Assembly: GCF_025175675.1 (NCBI RefSeq)
Contig: NZ_JANIOA010000001.1
Coordinates: 248,001 to 312,000 of the forward strand
Reading direction: 5' to 3'
Origin: Sedimenticola hydrogenitrophicus
GTDB lineage: Bacteria; Pseudomonadota; Gammaproteobacteria; Chromatiales; Chromatiaceae
DNA length: 64,000 nt
Shown here piece by piece: positions 17,412-25,908 of this stretch. A model generated the notes under the pieces. It was not told the origin of the DNA. It did no database searches and saw only the letters and a program-made list of their open reading frames with translations. The stretch's first letter is position 1; every line of letters starts with the position of its first letter. The translations under genes were made by a program, and so were the position numbers.

Positions 17412-18026
17412 ATGGCAAACTGGCAGATCGAAGGGCAATACATGGAAACCTGCAACTGCAATTTTATTTGCCCCTGCATTGGTACCAACCTGACGGCACC
17501 GCCCACCGAGGGTGACTGCAAGGCGGCCGTCGCCATGCGGATCGACCAGGGGCGGATGGCGGGCGTAACGCTGGACGGCCTGGCGTTCATTGTGCTGCTC
17601 CACTCTCCCGGTCCGATGATCGACGGCAATATCAAGGTCGGTCTCATCATTGACGAGAATGCAGACCAGGCCCAGACCGACGCCATCGCGGGGATCGCCT
17701 CGGGAGAGGCCGGGGGACCGATGGCGGCCCTGGCCCCACTGGTCAGCGAGATCGCCGGCATCGAGAAACGACCGATACGCTTCGAGATGGAAGGCATGGA
17801 TCGTCATGTCACCGCCGGGGAACTGATTGACCAGGCCCTCAGCGGCATACCCAGCGCGGTCAAGGAGGGCGATACGCTGTACCTGGACAACGTGGCCCAT
17901 CCCGTCTCATCCAGGCTCGCCTTGGCCAAAGCCAGCCACAGCCGCTTCCATGCCTTCGGTATCGACTGGGAGGACAGCAGCGGGCTGCGCAACGGCCATT
18001 TCGCGCCCTTCTCCTGGGCTGCCTGA
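17412..18026 (+). CDS. DUF1326 protein
   Basis: 204 residues. The diagnostic N-terminus is WQIEGQYMETCNCNFICPC, with four cysteines (CNCxxxCPC) suited to metal or thiol chemistry. The body is an alpha/beta domain with RPIRFEMEG. DUF1326 has no settled function; it is very often encoded beside a DUF2182 membrane protein, as here (26-nt gap), and they probably work as a pair. AGAGGAAG precedes the ATG at 17412; earlier in-frame starts from 17220 have no such site. Confidence 0.9.
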   Translation: MANWQIEGQYMETCNCNFICPCIGTNLTAPPTEGDCKAAVAMRIDQGRMAGVTLDGLAFIVLLHSPGPMIDGNIKVGLIIDENADQAQTDAIAGIASGEAGGPMAALAPLVSEIAGIEKRPIRFEMEGMDRHVTAGELIDQALSGIPSAVKEGDTLYLDNVAHPVSSRLALAKASHSRFHAFGIDWEDSSGLRNGHFAPFSWAA

Positions 18027-18052
18027 TCCGGATACCGACCAGGCCACGGACC

Positions 18053-18841
18053 ATGTCCAGCCAGGGCCAGGTAGCCGTCACCCGGCGCGATCGCTGGACC
18101 ATCCTTGCCAGCCTGTTCGCACTGGTGCTGCTAGCGTGGCTTTACCTGTGGATCGATGCCGGTCAAATGGACATGATGTCCACACCCGCCGGCGACATGG
18201 GCAACGGGGCCATGGCACCCGGGCCCTGGCGACTGGAATCGCTGTTACTCACCTTCCTCATGTGGGCGGTGATGATGGTGGGCATGATGCTGCCCAGCGC
18301 CGTGCCGGCGATCCTGCTCTTCAGCCGGCTGGCAAAGAACCGGGAAGCGGCCGCTCCCCTGCCCGCGGCGTGGCTGTTCAGCTCCGGCTACCTGACGGTC
18401 TGGGCACTGTTCAGCCTGACCGCCGCACTGCTGCAAGCTACATTTGAAAGCGCACGATTGCTGAGCCCGATGCTGACATCATCCAGCATCGCGCTCAGCG
18501 CCATACTGCTGATGGTCGCAGGCATCTACCAATGGCTTCCCGTGAAGAAAGCCTGCCTGGAGAAGTGCCGCAGTCCGTTAAATTTCTTCCTCATGCACTG
18601 GCGCCCGGACACACTGGGCGCCTTCCGCATGGGAGCCGAGCACGGTCTGTATTGCGTCGGCTGCTGCTGGGCCCTGATGCTGCTGCTATTCGTCGCCGGT
18701 GTCATGAACCTGCTGTGGGTGGCACTGATTGCCGGCTTTGTGCTGGTCGAAAAGCTGCTGCCACCCGGACGTCTTATCGGTCACCTGGCTGGCATCGGAC
18801 TACTGCTGATCGGTGCCGGCCTGCTCGTCTCTAGCTTCTGA
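18053..18841 (+). CDS. DUF2182 integral membrane protein
   Basis: 262 residues with about six to seven membrane helices (around 18-34, 63-80, 100-120, 145-165, 207-225, 240-260). Met-rich loops (GQMDMMSTPAGDMGNGAM and WAVMMVGMMLPSA) and CVGCCW are visible, features of a protein that handles soft metals such as copper. DUF2182 proteins are described as predicted metal-binding membrane proteins. Downstream partner of DUF1326. The substrate and direction of any transport cannot be read from the sequence. Confidence 0.88.
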   Translation: MSSQGQVAVTRRDRWTILASLFALVLLAWLYLWIDAGQMDMMSTPAGDMGNGAMAPGPWRLESLLLTFLMWAVMMVGMMLPSAVPAILLFSRLAKNREAAAPLPAAWLFSSGYLTVWALFSLTAALLQATFESARLLSPMLTSSSIALSAILLMVAGIYQWLPVKKACLEKCRSPLNFFLMHWRPDTLGAFRMGAEHGLYCVGCCWALMLLLFVAGVMNLLWVALIAGFVLVEKLLPPGRLIGHLAGIGLLLIGAGLLVSSF

Positions 18842-18980
18842 TGAAGTTATTGGGTGGCGGCATTCGCGGGGGACGTTCACTACCTTTTGCCCCTGCGTGG
18901 TATCCAGTGCAACATTGATCTTGCGTGACGTCTTCTGGTTTTGGGTTCTCAGGCAATGGAAAAATAAATGTGTCCCCTTT

Positions 18981-20258
18981 TCAAAGTAATTGAACATATA
19001 CGGGGCGAATGGAAACGGATCCGTACCGAATCTGCTTTAATGGGATGCCGAATTCCTTTTGTTCGTATGGTTGCATGCCAGCCCATTGCATCTCATCTCT
19101 CACCAATACGGTCTGACCATTCAAATATTCCAGGGCGACAACAGCTTGGGTAATTTGTCTGCCAGTGGTATTTACTGCAACTCCAAACAATCCACGCCCA
19201 CCGCCGTTTGCGTTAGCGATCTGCAATCTTCCGAATTGAAGTCTTTGGGCTGCTTGTCGCTCTTGTTCCAGTTTTTTAGTCTGGCGTTTAAGCTGTTCTG
19301 TTTTCGCCTCTGTTGCCTCTACATAGGAGTTCGCAACTGTTTCAAGCAATGCAGCAAAGCCGCCACCCTCTCCGGCTTTAGCCGTTGATGGTTTGCTGTA
19401 AGAATACAGCGCGTTATTTATCAGGAGCTTTTCATGCTCTGGGTTGATTTCACCAGGGACTAGGTATTGCTGCACCGCCGAGGCGTATTTCACCATGCTC
19501 TTGGCACGATCATCGTTTAATGGATGATCGAAGAGCATGTCTCCCGTGTAGCTGCCACTTGCTTGATGCATCCGCTTCCACACGATGACGCTCACCGAAG
19601 GGTTGTAACCCGCCAGGGCCATATATAGGGCTGAATATTTATCTGCCTCGGCCTCCTGGTTTGTGGTGAAGCTGGCGTCAAATCCTTTCTCTTTTCTCAG
19701 CCCCTTATCTGCAAGTTTTGCTATCGCCAACTTGCCGCCTCTCTCGCTTGCGTGGCGTGCGGCAACGTGAGCCATTTCATGAGCCAGGACAGCAGCTAAT
19801 TCGCTGTCATCTTTGAGGCCAATTTCTCCTTGAAAAATGCCAGAAAGTACGAATACTTTTCCTCCCCCGATTGTGAAAGCATTCCATTTTGGCGAATCCA
19901 AGACATAAATTTCCCAAGGAAGTTGCTTCCTTTGCACCACCTCCTTAAGGCGATTAAATACCCGGGTGACTTTTTCATAGTGCGGGGTATCGCCATCGGT
20001 TTTGATTCCTTTCTGTTTTGCTTCGGACAAGATTTGTTGCATCGCTTCCTCCGCTTGGCGAATCTCCTGCTCTTCAGAGACGAGATTGATTTGACGTTGG
20101 CCGGTAACGGGATCACGAGAAGAAATGCCATCGCTGACGGCCATCATGCCTCGATCTACCGAGGCACACCCTGTCAGTGCTACAGAGAGAATAACGGAAA
20201 GTAGTCGCATGGCGAGATACTTTGGTTTGTTTTGCCAACTATCAAATATAGTCTGCAT
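18981..20258 (-). CDS. M48-family metallopeptidase lipoprotein
   Basis: 425-residue zinc protease. A lipobox LTGC (Cys31) follows a hydrophobic stretch, so it is a periplasmic lipoprotein. The catalytic HEMAH is followed about 50 residues later by NQEAEADKYS, the third zinc ligand, as in LoiP/BepA/YggG. The C-terminal third holds a Gln/Lys-rich coiled coil (TEQLKRQTKKLEQERQAA) and a short strand-rich domain. ATG at 20258 is favoured because AGGAG lies 9 nt upstream; MRLLSV at 20210 lacks one. The gene is visibly AT-richer than its neighbours and begins 17 nt after a candidate attC site, so it was probably acquired. Its TGA sits in a repeat-like GGGGACACATTTATTTT end. Confidence 0.88.
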   Translation of the reverse strand: MQTIFDSWQNKPKYLAMRLLSVILSVALTGCASVDRGMMAVSDGISSRDPVTGQRQINLVSEEQEIRQAEEAMQQILSEAKQKGIKTDGDTPHYEKVTRVFNRLKEVVQRKQLPWEIYVLDSPKWNAFTIGGGKVFVLSGIFQGEIGLKDDSELAAVLAHEMAHVAARHASERGGKLAIAKLADKGLRKEKGFDASFTTNQEAEADKYSALYMALAGYNPSVSVIVWKRMHQASGSYTGDMLFDHPLNDDRAKSMVKYASAVQQYLVPGEINPEHEKLLINNALYSYSKPSTAKAGEGGGFAALLETVANSYVEATEAKTEQLKRQTKKLEQERQAAQRLQFGRLQIANANGGGRGLFGVAVNTTGRQITQAVVALEYLNGQTVLVRDEMQWAGMQPYEQKEFGIPLKQIRYGSVSIRPVYVQLL

Positions 20259-20275
20259 AGAACGATGCTCCTGTC

Positions 20276-20349
20276 GCCCAACGCCGGAAATCAGCGGCTA
20301 AAAACCCGCTTCGGTTTTTTAGCCCGTTGCATTGAGTTGTTCGTTAAGT
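20276..20349 (-). other. candidate integron attC recombination site
   Basis: On the minus strand this 74-bp segment starts ACTTAAC (RYYYAAC) and ends GTTGGGC (GTTRRRY). It is folded about a central imperfect hairpin GGCTAAAAAACC / GGTTTTTAGCC. It lies 4 nt after the stop of the small secreted gene and 17 nt before the start of the M48 gene, exactly where a cassette attC belongs. No integrase is in the window. The central hairpin alone could be a terminator. Confidence 0.55.
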
Positions 20350-20353
20350 TTCG

Positions 20354-20692
20354 TCACCACTCAGCCTCTATGATGGAAATGCGAGAACAAATAAGCTTAG
20401 CTTGGCACATCATTAGTGGAACGACGCCTGCACTGCCCGAAGCTTGTGAGCCGCCCCAGATTGACGAATGTTTGTCTTCGCAAAGTTTTAGGGAATCTTG
20501 AAATGATGATGTTGATGATTCACTAAAAGGGTTCTTCCTTTCAGCTTGAGACAGCTTTAATTTAAGGACATCTACCCTATCTTGAGCGTCAGCCCAGAAA
20601 TCAGGGAATGTCGCCATATCACACTCAGATATATCTGCGTAAACAGCGGGCGTAATAAGGAAAAGCATGAGCAAGAATGGTGCGTATTTCAT
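20354..20692 (-). CDS. small secreted hypothetical protein, possible integron cassette gene
   Basis: 112 residues with a clear signal peptide (MKYAPFLLMLFLITPAVYA, cleavage about residue 19). The mature part has five cysteines, including CDMAT, CEDKH and CQAKLICS, and no recognised domain. AAGGAT lies 6 nt upstream of the ATG. It is AT-rich compared with the surrounding chromosome. The candidate attC follows its stop within 4 nt, so this may be a cassette-borne orphan. I cannot name a function. Confidence 0.75.
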   Translation of the reverse strand: MKYAPFLLMLFLITPAVYADISECDMATFPDFWADAQDRVDVLKLKLSQAERKNPFSESSTSSFQDSLKLCEDKHSSIWGGSQASGSAGVVPLMMCQAKLICSRISIIEAEW

Positions 20693-21192
20693 ATATCATC
20701 CTTCTTAAAAAAAGAAACCGCAGATCACGCGCCTCACGCATTTTCCAGAAAAATGTTGCTCGCGCATTATTTGTAATACTCAACTTATTCGTATCAGGCA
20801 TTGTGCCATCCGCCCAGAGCTGGTTGCCCTGGCCGGGATGCTGATTGGTATTCAGCATCCAGCCAAGCAGATATTCCTTACATTCTCAGCAGGTTACCAG
20901 ACAAACGCCAGCAGGTGAAATAATTTCACCTCGACAGGCAAGGAGACATTCAGGATACGTTTTGGATCATCAAGTCATCCTGGGGCGGATGGCTTTGATG
21001 AGGGGAGCTAGTTGATGGGGTGATGGCGGGCTGGGCGTCCCTCAGGCCCGTATTATGACTAAGCCTGGTGAGGTGGCATGCTGTAATTCATCTGTGATTG
21101 ATCCTTCCCAGATCCATAAATGGCGCTTCCCTGCGCCATTCTTCAACGGTGGTAGCAGACGGCTAACCCAACCGCCTTCCCGGCTTGAGGCA
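20693..21192. other. gene-free stretch between the AT-rich island and nirD
   Basis: 500 bp. Base composition rises from AT-rich to the chromosomal norm across it, marking the island edge. I see no gene or second attC-like site. It carries the terminator candidate listed at 21119-21140. Confidence 0.5.
21119..21140 (-). terminator. stem-loop after nirBD
   Basis: AATGGCGC-AGGGAA-GCGCCATT on the minus strand, 8-bp stem, 53 nt after the nirD stop. Followed only by TTATGG, so it is a weak intrinsic terminator at best. Confidence 0.5.
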
Positions 21193-21516
21193 TCAGATAG
21201 CCAACAGGATCATCTCTCCTTCCAGGCGTACCGGATAACTCTTGGCACAGCCCACATCGGGGGCGACCGCCTCGCCGTTTTCCAGTTCAATGACCCAGTT
21301 GTGCAGCGGGCAGGTGACGCGGTGGCCGTGCAGGATACCCTCCGAGAGGGGACCCTGTTTGTGCGGGCAGCGGTTGGAGAGGGCGAACACGCGGTCATCC
21401 GCCGCGCGGAAGATGGCGATCTCGTCCGATGCGGTGCGGACCACGCGGGAACCCAGTTTGGGTATCTCGTCCAGGTTGCCGATCTCCACCCACTTTTCAC
21501 TCATGACTGCGGACAT
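21193..21516 (-). CDS. nirD: nitrite reductase [NAD(P)H] small subunit
   Basis: A 107-residue Rieske-type ferredoxin subunit of assimilatory nitrite reductase. Cluster-ligand motifs RCPHKQG and CPLHNW (C-x-H...C-x-x-H) are intact, so this NirD carries a real [2Fe-2S] site, unlike some that have lost it. GGAGAG sits 4 nt upstream. Only 1 nt separates it from nirB, so the two are translationally linked. Forms a complex with NirB in the cytoplasm to reduce nitrite to ammonium. Confidence 0.95.
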   Translation of the reverse strand: MSAVMSEKWVEIGNLDEIPKLGSRVVRTASDEIAIFRAADDRVFALSNRCPHKQGPLSEGILHGHRVTCPLHNWVIELENGEAVAPDVGCAKSYPVRLEGEMILLAI

Positions 21517-21517
21517 G

Positions 21518-23956
21518 TCACTCTCCTATCTGTTTTATCGGGGTGAACTCATGGGCCTCGGCTCCCTTGGCGCGCGCGGTCCAGGGATCGTGCTGGGCCA
21601 CTTCCTGGGATTCCAGGAAGCGGGCGTACAGCGCCTTTCTGCCGGGTACATCTTCAACAATACGTTTTTTGATATAGGAGAGCCCGACCCGTTCGATCCA
21701 GGGCGCGGTGCGCTCCAGGTAGCGCGCCTCTTCCCGGTAGAGCTGGATGAAGGCGGCGCAGTGCTCCATCACTTCTTCCTCGGTGGTGACACGGCAGAGG
21801 ACATCGGTGGCGCGTACCTTGACGCCGCCGTTGCCGCCGATATGCAGCTCGTAACCGGAGTCGACACAGACCACGCCGAAATCCTTGATGGTGGCCTCGG
21901 CGCAGTTGCGCGGACAACCGGAGACCGCCATCTTGAATTTATGCGGCATCCAGGAGGCCCAGGTCATCTCCTCCAGCTTGATACCGAGGCCGGTGGAGTC
22001 CTGGGTACCGAAACGGCACCAGGTGGAACCGACGCAGGTCTTGACCGTGCGCAGCGCCTTGCCGTAGGCGTGTCCGGAGAGCAGGCCGCGTTCGGTGAGG
22101 AAGGCCCACATGGCCGGCAGGTCCTCCTTCTTCACCCCCAGCATGTTGATACGCTGGCCGCCGGTCAGATTGACTTCGCCGACGTTGAATTTATCCGCCG
22201 CGTCGGCGATGGCACGCAATTCATCGGGCGTGGTGCGTCCGCCGAGGATACGGGGAATGACGGAGAAGGTGCCATCCTTCTGGATATTGCCGTGCACCCG
22301 CTCATTGACAAAACGGGACTGGGCGTCATCCTCGGCCTTGCCCGGCCAGGCGGAGATCAGGTAGTAGTTGATGGCCGGGCGACAGACGTGACAACCGTCC
22401 GGGGTACGCCAATCCATCTTGTCGAACACCGCCTGCTTGTCGGTCAGTTCATACTCGCGGATGGTGGAACGCACCTGATCGTGGGTGAAGTCGGTACAGG
22501 CGCAGATCGGCTTGGCCTCCGGCGCCGAATAGTCGCCGCCAAGGGTGTTGGCAAGGATCTGTTCCACCAGGCCGATGCAGGATCCGCAGGAGGCGCCGGC
22601 CTTGGTATGGGCCTTGACGTCGTCCACGGTGAACAGTCCTTCGCTGGTGATTGCCTTGACGATATCGCCCTTGCAGACGCCGTTGCAGTCGCACACCTGG
22701 GCCTCGTCGCCCATGGCCGAGGCCTTGGACTGGCCGCCGTGACCGGAGCTGCCGAGATGCGCCGCCTCGCCGAACAGCAGGCTCTCGCGCATGTCGGAGA
22801 TGTCGGTACCCTCGCGCATCAGCTGGAAGTACCAGGCGCCATCCACGGTGTTGCCGTAGAGCACCGCGCCGCTGATGCGGTTGTCCTTGATCACCAGTTT
22901 CTTGTAGGTGCCGCCAGCCTGATCCTGGAATACGATCTCTTCGGTCTGCTCGTCGCCGTGAAAATCGCCCGCCGAGAACAGCTCGATACCGGTCACCTTG
23001 AGCTTGGTGGAGGTGACCGAGCCTTCATAGCGCCCATAACCCAGCTCGGCCAGGTGGTTGGCACACACCTTGGCCTGTTCGAACAGCGGTGCCACCAGGC
23101 CGTAGCAGGTGTCACGGTGCTGCACGCATTCGCCCAGGGCATAGATGCGCGGATCGTAGGTCTGCATGGTGTCATTGACCACCACGCCGCGCTCGCAATA
23201 GAGACCGGCCTGTTTGGCCAGTTCGATGTTGGGACGGATGCCCACCGCCATCACCACCAGGTCGGCCTTGACCTCGGAGCCATCCTTGAAGCGCACGCCG
23301 GTGACCCGCTCCTCGCCCAGGATCGCATCGGTCTGCGCGCCCATCAGGAAGTGCATACCGTTCTCTTCCAGCGAACGCTTGAGCATGGCGCCGGCCGCGG
23401 CATCGAGCTGGCGTTCCATCAGGGTCTCCATGAGATGGACCACCGAGACCTCCATACCCTGCTTGATCAGGCCATTGGCGGCCTCTAGTCCGAGCAGGCC
23501 GCCGCCGATGACCACGGCGCGTTTGTACTGGCGCGATGCCGCCAGCATCTGCTCCACATCATGGATATCGCGGAAGCTGATGACGCCTTCCAGGTTCGCA
23601 CCCGGGACGGGAATTATAAAAGGAGAGGAACCGGTGGCCAGCAGCAGCCGGTCATACGCGGCCTCCGTGCCATCGGCCGCGATCACCTTGCGCTTGACCC
23701 GGTTGATCTCCACCACCGGCGAACCGGCATGCAGGGTGATGTCGTGCTGCTGGTACCACTCGCGTTTGTTCAGGACGATCTCATCAAACTTCTTCTCTCC
23801 CGCCAGCACCGGCGAGAGCAGAATCCGGTTGTAGTTCGGGTGAGGCTCGGAACCGAACACCGTAATCTCGTATTTGTCCGGCTCCAGCTTGAGCAGCTCC
23901 TCCAGGGTGCGCACGCCCGCCATGCCGTTTCCTATCAATACCAATCGTTCTTTCAT
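21518..23956 (-). CDS. nirB: nitrite reductase [NAD(P)H] large subunit
   Basis: 812 residues, standard length. N-terminal FAD/NAD(P)-dependent reductase (GNGMAGVRTLEELL, residues 8-21, and IGGGLLGLEAA near 150). Two BFD-like [2Fe-2S] segments follow (CDCNGVC...CGSC and CACTDF...CHVC). The C-terminal sulfite/nitrite reductase half has the siroheme/4Fe-4S cysteines CVGSTWC and SGCPRNC. Catalyses six-electron reduction of nitrite to ammonium for assimilation. AGAGG precedes the ATG. A sigma-54-type promoter lies at 24013-24028, so expression is probably under NtrC nitrogen control. Confidence 0.96.
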   Translation of the reverse strand: MKERLVLIGNGMAGVRTLEELLKLEPDKYEITVFGSEPHPNYNRILLSPVLAGEKKFDEIVLNKREWYQQHDITLHAGSPVVEINRVKRKVIAADGTEAAYDRLLLATGSSPFIIPVPGANLEGVISFRDIHDVEQMLAASRQYKRAVVIGGGLLGLEAANGLIKQGMEVSVVHLMETLMERQLDAAAGAMLKRSLEENGMHFLMGAQTDAILGEERVTGVRFKDGSEVKADLVVMAVGIRPNIELAKQAGLYCERGVVVNDTMQTYDPRIYALGECVQHRDTCYGLVAPLFEQAKVCANHLAELGYGRYEGSVTSTKLKVTGIELFSAGDFHGDEQTEEIVFQDQAGGTYKKLVIKDNRISGAVLYGNTVDGAWYFQLMREGTDISDMRESLLFGEAAHLGSSGHGGQSKASAMGDEAQVCDCNGVCKGDIVKAITSEGLFTVDDVKAHTKAGASCGSCIGLVEQILANTLGGDYSAPEAKPICACTDFTHDQVRSTIREYELTDKQAVFDKMDWRTPDGCHVCRPAINYYLISAWPGKAEDDAQSRFVNERVHGNIQKDGTFSVIPRILGGRTTPDELRAIADAADKFNVGEVNLTGGQRINMLGVKKEDLPAMWAFLTERGLLSGHAYGKALRTVKTCVGSTWCRFGTQDSTGLGIKLEEMTWASWMPHKFKMAVSGCPRNCAEATIKDFGVVCVDSGYELHIGGNGGVKVRATDVLCRVTTEEEVMEHCAAFIQLYREEARYLERTAPWIERVGLSYIKKRIVEDVPGRKALYARFLESQEVAQHDPWTARAKGAEAHEFTPIKQIGE

Positions 23957-24012
23957 GTTTTGCCTCTTAACGCATCGGTTGGATCAACCGTCAAATCCTT
24001 GGTCACCTGTTT

Positions 24013-24028
24013 GCAACCGCTATGCCAA
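24013..24028 (-). promoter_or_regulatory. sigma-54 (-24/-12) promoter for nirBD
   Basis: TTGGCATAGCGGTTGC on the minus strand: GG-N10-GC with TGGCAT and TTGC elements. The predicted start of transcription is about 45 nt upstream of the nirB ATG. Confidence 0.7.
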
Positions 24029-24124
24029 CTTGCGGCAAGTGCGTTAACGACGCCGTTTTACCGGCAAAGGCGGGACTTTCTTCCTGCTGGAGATGATTCA
24101 ATCTGGTGCCGCAATCGGGTTGTG

Positions 24125-24212
24125 TGCACTGAAATATGGCAGGCAAAAGCGGCAGGGGCGGAATTGACCTGAAACCGGGCAAGGGAATTTTTACATGCAC
24201 TCTCCGAGTGCG
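24125..24212. promoter_or_regulatory. NtrC-like enhancer sites between nirB and narK
   Basis: TGCAC-N7-GTGCG at 24196-24212 fits the NtrC consensus TGCAC-N7-GTGCA with one mismatch. TGCAC-N7-TGGCA at 24125-24141 is a degenerate second copy. They sit about 65-165 bp upstream of both divergent sigma-54 promoters, the normal enhancer distance. Confidence 0.6.
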
Positions 24213-24275
24213 CGAATCGTTGACCCATCTCAAAGATTTTTAGTTTTTACATTCATATTCAATCACTTATAGATT

Positions 24276-24290
24276 TGGCACGGGCAATGC
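24276..24290 (+). promoter_or_regulatory. sigma-54 (-24/-12) promoter for narK
   Basis: TGGCACGGGCAATGC: perfect GG-N10-GC spacing and the full TGGCAC -24 element. Transcription should begin near 24302, 28 nt before the narK ATG. Confidence 0.78.
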
Positions 24291-24329
24291 TTTAGGCAGG
24301 CCAACACTGTTAATCCCTGGAGCATCCCG

Positions 24330-25796
24330 ATGTCAGAAAGCAAGTTAAACCTCTTTTCCTTCAACGGTAAGGTCCGCACATTGCATCTCACCTGGTTCGC
24401 CTTTTTCCTCTCCTTTATGGTCTGGTTCAATCACGCCCCGTTGCTGGCGTCGATCCAGCAGACCCTGGGGCTCACCGCCCAGGAGGTGAAGGCGCTGCTG
24501 ATTCTGAACGTCGCCCTGACCATCCCGGCACGCATCATTATCGGCATGCTGGTGGATAAGTTGGGACCGCGCATCGTCTACTCCGCCCTGCTGTTCATCT
24601 CCAGCTTTATCTGTTTCGCCTTTGCCATGGCCGACTCGTTCGTGACCCTGGCGATCAGCCGCTTTCTGTTGGGTTTTGTCGGCGCCGGCTTTGTCATCGG
24701 CATCCGCATGATCGGCGAGTGGTTCCCCGCCCGCCAGGTGGGGCTGGCCGAAGGGATCTACGGCGGCTGGGGCAATTTCGGCTCGGCGGCCGCGGCCCTG
24801 GCGCTGCCCACCATCGCCCTGCTGTACGGTGGCGATGAAGGCTGGCGCTATGCCATTGCCAGCACCGGCGTCATCACCCTGGTCTACTCGTTCATCTACT
24901 ACAAACTGGTGCGCAACACACCCAAGGGTTCGACCTATTTCAAACCGAAGAAAACCGGCGCCATGGAAGTCACCAGCCAGGGTGACTTCTTCTTCTACCT
25001 GCTGATGAACATCCCGATGTATGCCGCGCTGGCGCTACTGGCCTGGAAACTGAGCCCGGCCAATCTCGGCCTGCTGAACGACACGGTCAGCTATCTCATC
25101 TATGCCGGGCTGGTGCTGCTTTATCTCTACCAGACCTCACAGGTGTGGCGCATCAACAGTCATGTGTTCAAGGCGGCCGTGCCCGAGCTCCACCGCTACA
25201 AGTTCAAACAGGTGGCGATTTTGGATGTGGCCTATCTGGTCACCTTCGGTTCCGAGCTGGCCGTGGTCTCCATGCTGCCGCTATTCTTCAAGGAGACCTT
25301 CGATCTCTCCCTGGTACAGGCCGGGCTGCTCGCCTCCGGTTTCGCCTTCATGAACCTGCTGGCCCGGCCCATCGGCGGTCTGTTCAGCGACCGGTTCGGG
25401 CGCAAAAAATCCCTGACCTTCCTGATCGGCGGACTGGCGGTCGGCTATCTGGTGCTGAGCAGCATCACCTCCGCATGGCCCATCACCCTGGCGGTACTCG
25501 CCACCATGGCCTGCTCGTTCTTCGTGCAGGCGGGCGAGGGCGCGGTGTTCGCCATCGTGCCGCTGGTCAAGCGGCGCATGACCGGTCAGGTGGCCGGGAT
25601 GGCGGGCGCCTATGGTAATGTAGGGGCGGTACTGTTCCTGACGGTGTTCTCGTTCGTCACGCCGCAGCTGTTCTTCCTGGTGATTGCCGGTGCCGCGGTG
25701 ATCACGCTGGCGGCGGTACAGTTCCTGGACGAGCCGGAAGGTCAGACCGCCGAGGTGATGCCGGACGGCACGGTGCAGATGATCGACGTCGGCTGA
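24330..25796 (+). CDS. narK: nitrate/nitrite transporter of the major facilitator family
   Basis: 488 residues with about 12 membrane helices. The family motif [14 protein letters not shown] follows helix 2, and [20 protein letters not shown] contains the substrate-binding Arg of NarK/NasA-type proteins. The second half shows [15 protein letters not shown]. Context (nirBD opposite, sigma-54/NtrC promoter) says it imports nitrate or nitrite for assimilation, so nasA would be an equally fair name. TGGAG lies 7 nt upstream. Nitrate reductase itself is not in this window. Confidence 0.92.
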   Translation: MSESKLNLFSFNGKVRTLHLTWFAFFLSFMVWFNHAPLLASIQQTLGLTAQEVKALLILNVALTIPARIIIGMLVDKLGPRIVYSALLFISSFICFAFAMADSFVTLAISRFLLGFVGAGFVIGIRMIGEWFPARQVGLAEGIYGGWGNFGSAAAALALPTIALLYGGDEGWRYAIASTGVITLVYSFIYYKLVRNTPKGSTYFKPKKTGAMEVTSQGDFFFYLLMNIPMYAALALLAWKLSPANLGLLNDTVSYLIYAGLVLLYLYQTSQVWRINSHVFKAAVPELHRYKFKQVAILDVAYLVTFGSELAVVSMLPLFFKETFDLSLVQAGLLASGFAFMNLLARPIGGLFSDRFGRKKSLTFLIGGLAVGYLVLSSITSAWPITLAVLATMACSFFVQAGEGAVFAIVPLVKRRMTGQVAGMAGAYGNVGAVLFLTVFSFVTPQLFFLVIAGAAVITLAAVQFLDEPEGQTAEVMPDGTVQMIDVG

Positions 25797-25806
25797 CCAC
25801 CCGGCC

Positions 25807-25855
25807 GCGCCCGATCCGATCCGATCCGATCCGCGATGGTGGTCGGATCGGGCGC
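25807..25855 (+). terminator. hairpin with pentanucleotide repeat after narK
   Basis: Perfect 13-bp arms GCGCCCGATCCGA (25807-25819) and its complement (25843-25855). The loop holds further tandem GATCC units. No T-run follows, so it may slow rather than end transcription. Confidence 0.5.
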
Positions 25856-25908
25856 GCACCACCGCGGTGGCGAATCGCAGCCCCGATTGATGAAGCTCAG
25901 GAGTCCCG

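Noticed and set aside
18955-18985. GGGGACACATTTATTTT-type segment at the M48 stop
   Set aside because: Resembles ends of IS200/RAYT-like elements, but too short and no transposase or second end is visible.
18800-18997. 65-codon minus-strand open frame containing TTQGQKVVNVPREC
   Set aside because: Overlaps the DUF2182 gene end and has no clear start signal or family match.
20290-20325. plain terminator instead of attC
   Set aside because: The central hairpin could end transcription, but the flanking 7-bp core sites and gene spacing fit attC better. Kept as an alternative.
21242-23488. 748-codon open frame opposite nirB
   Set aside because: Antisense shadow of a GC-rich gene; its translation is low in real motifs and nirB is beyond doubt.
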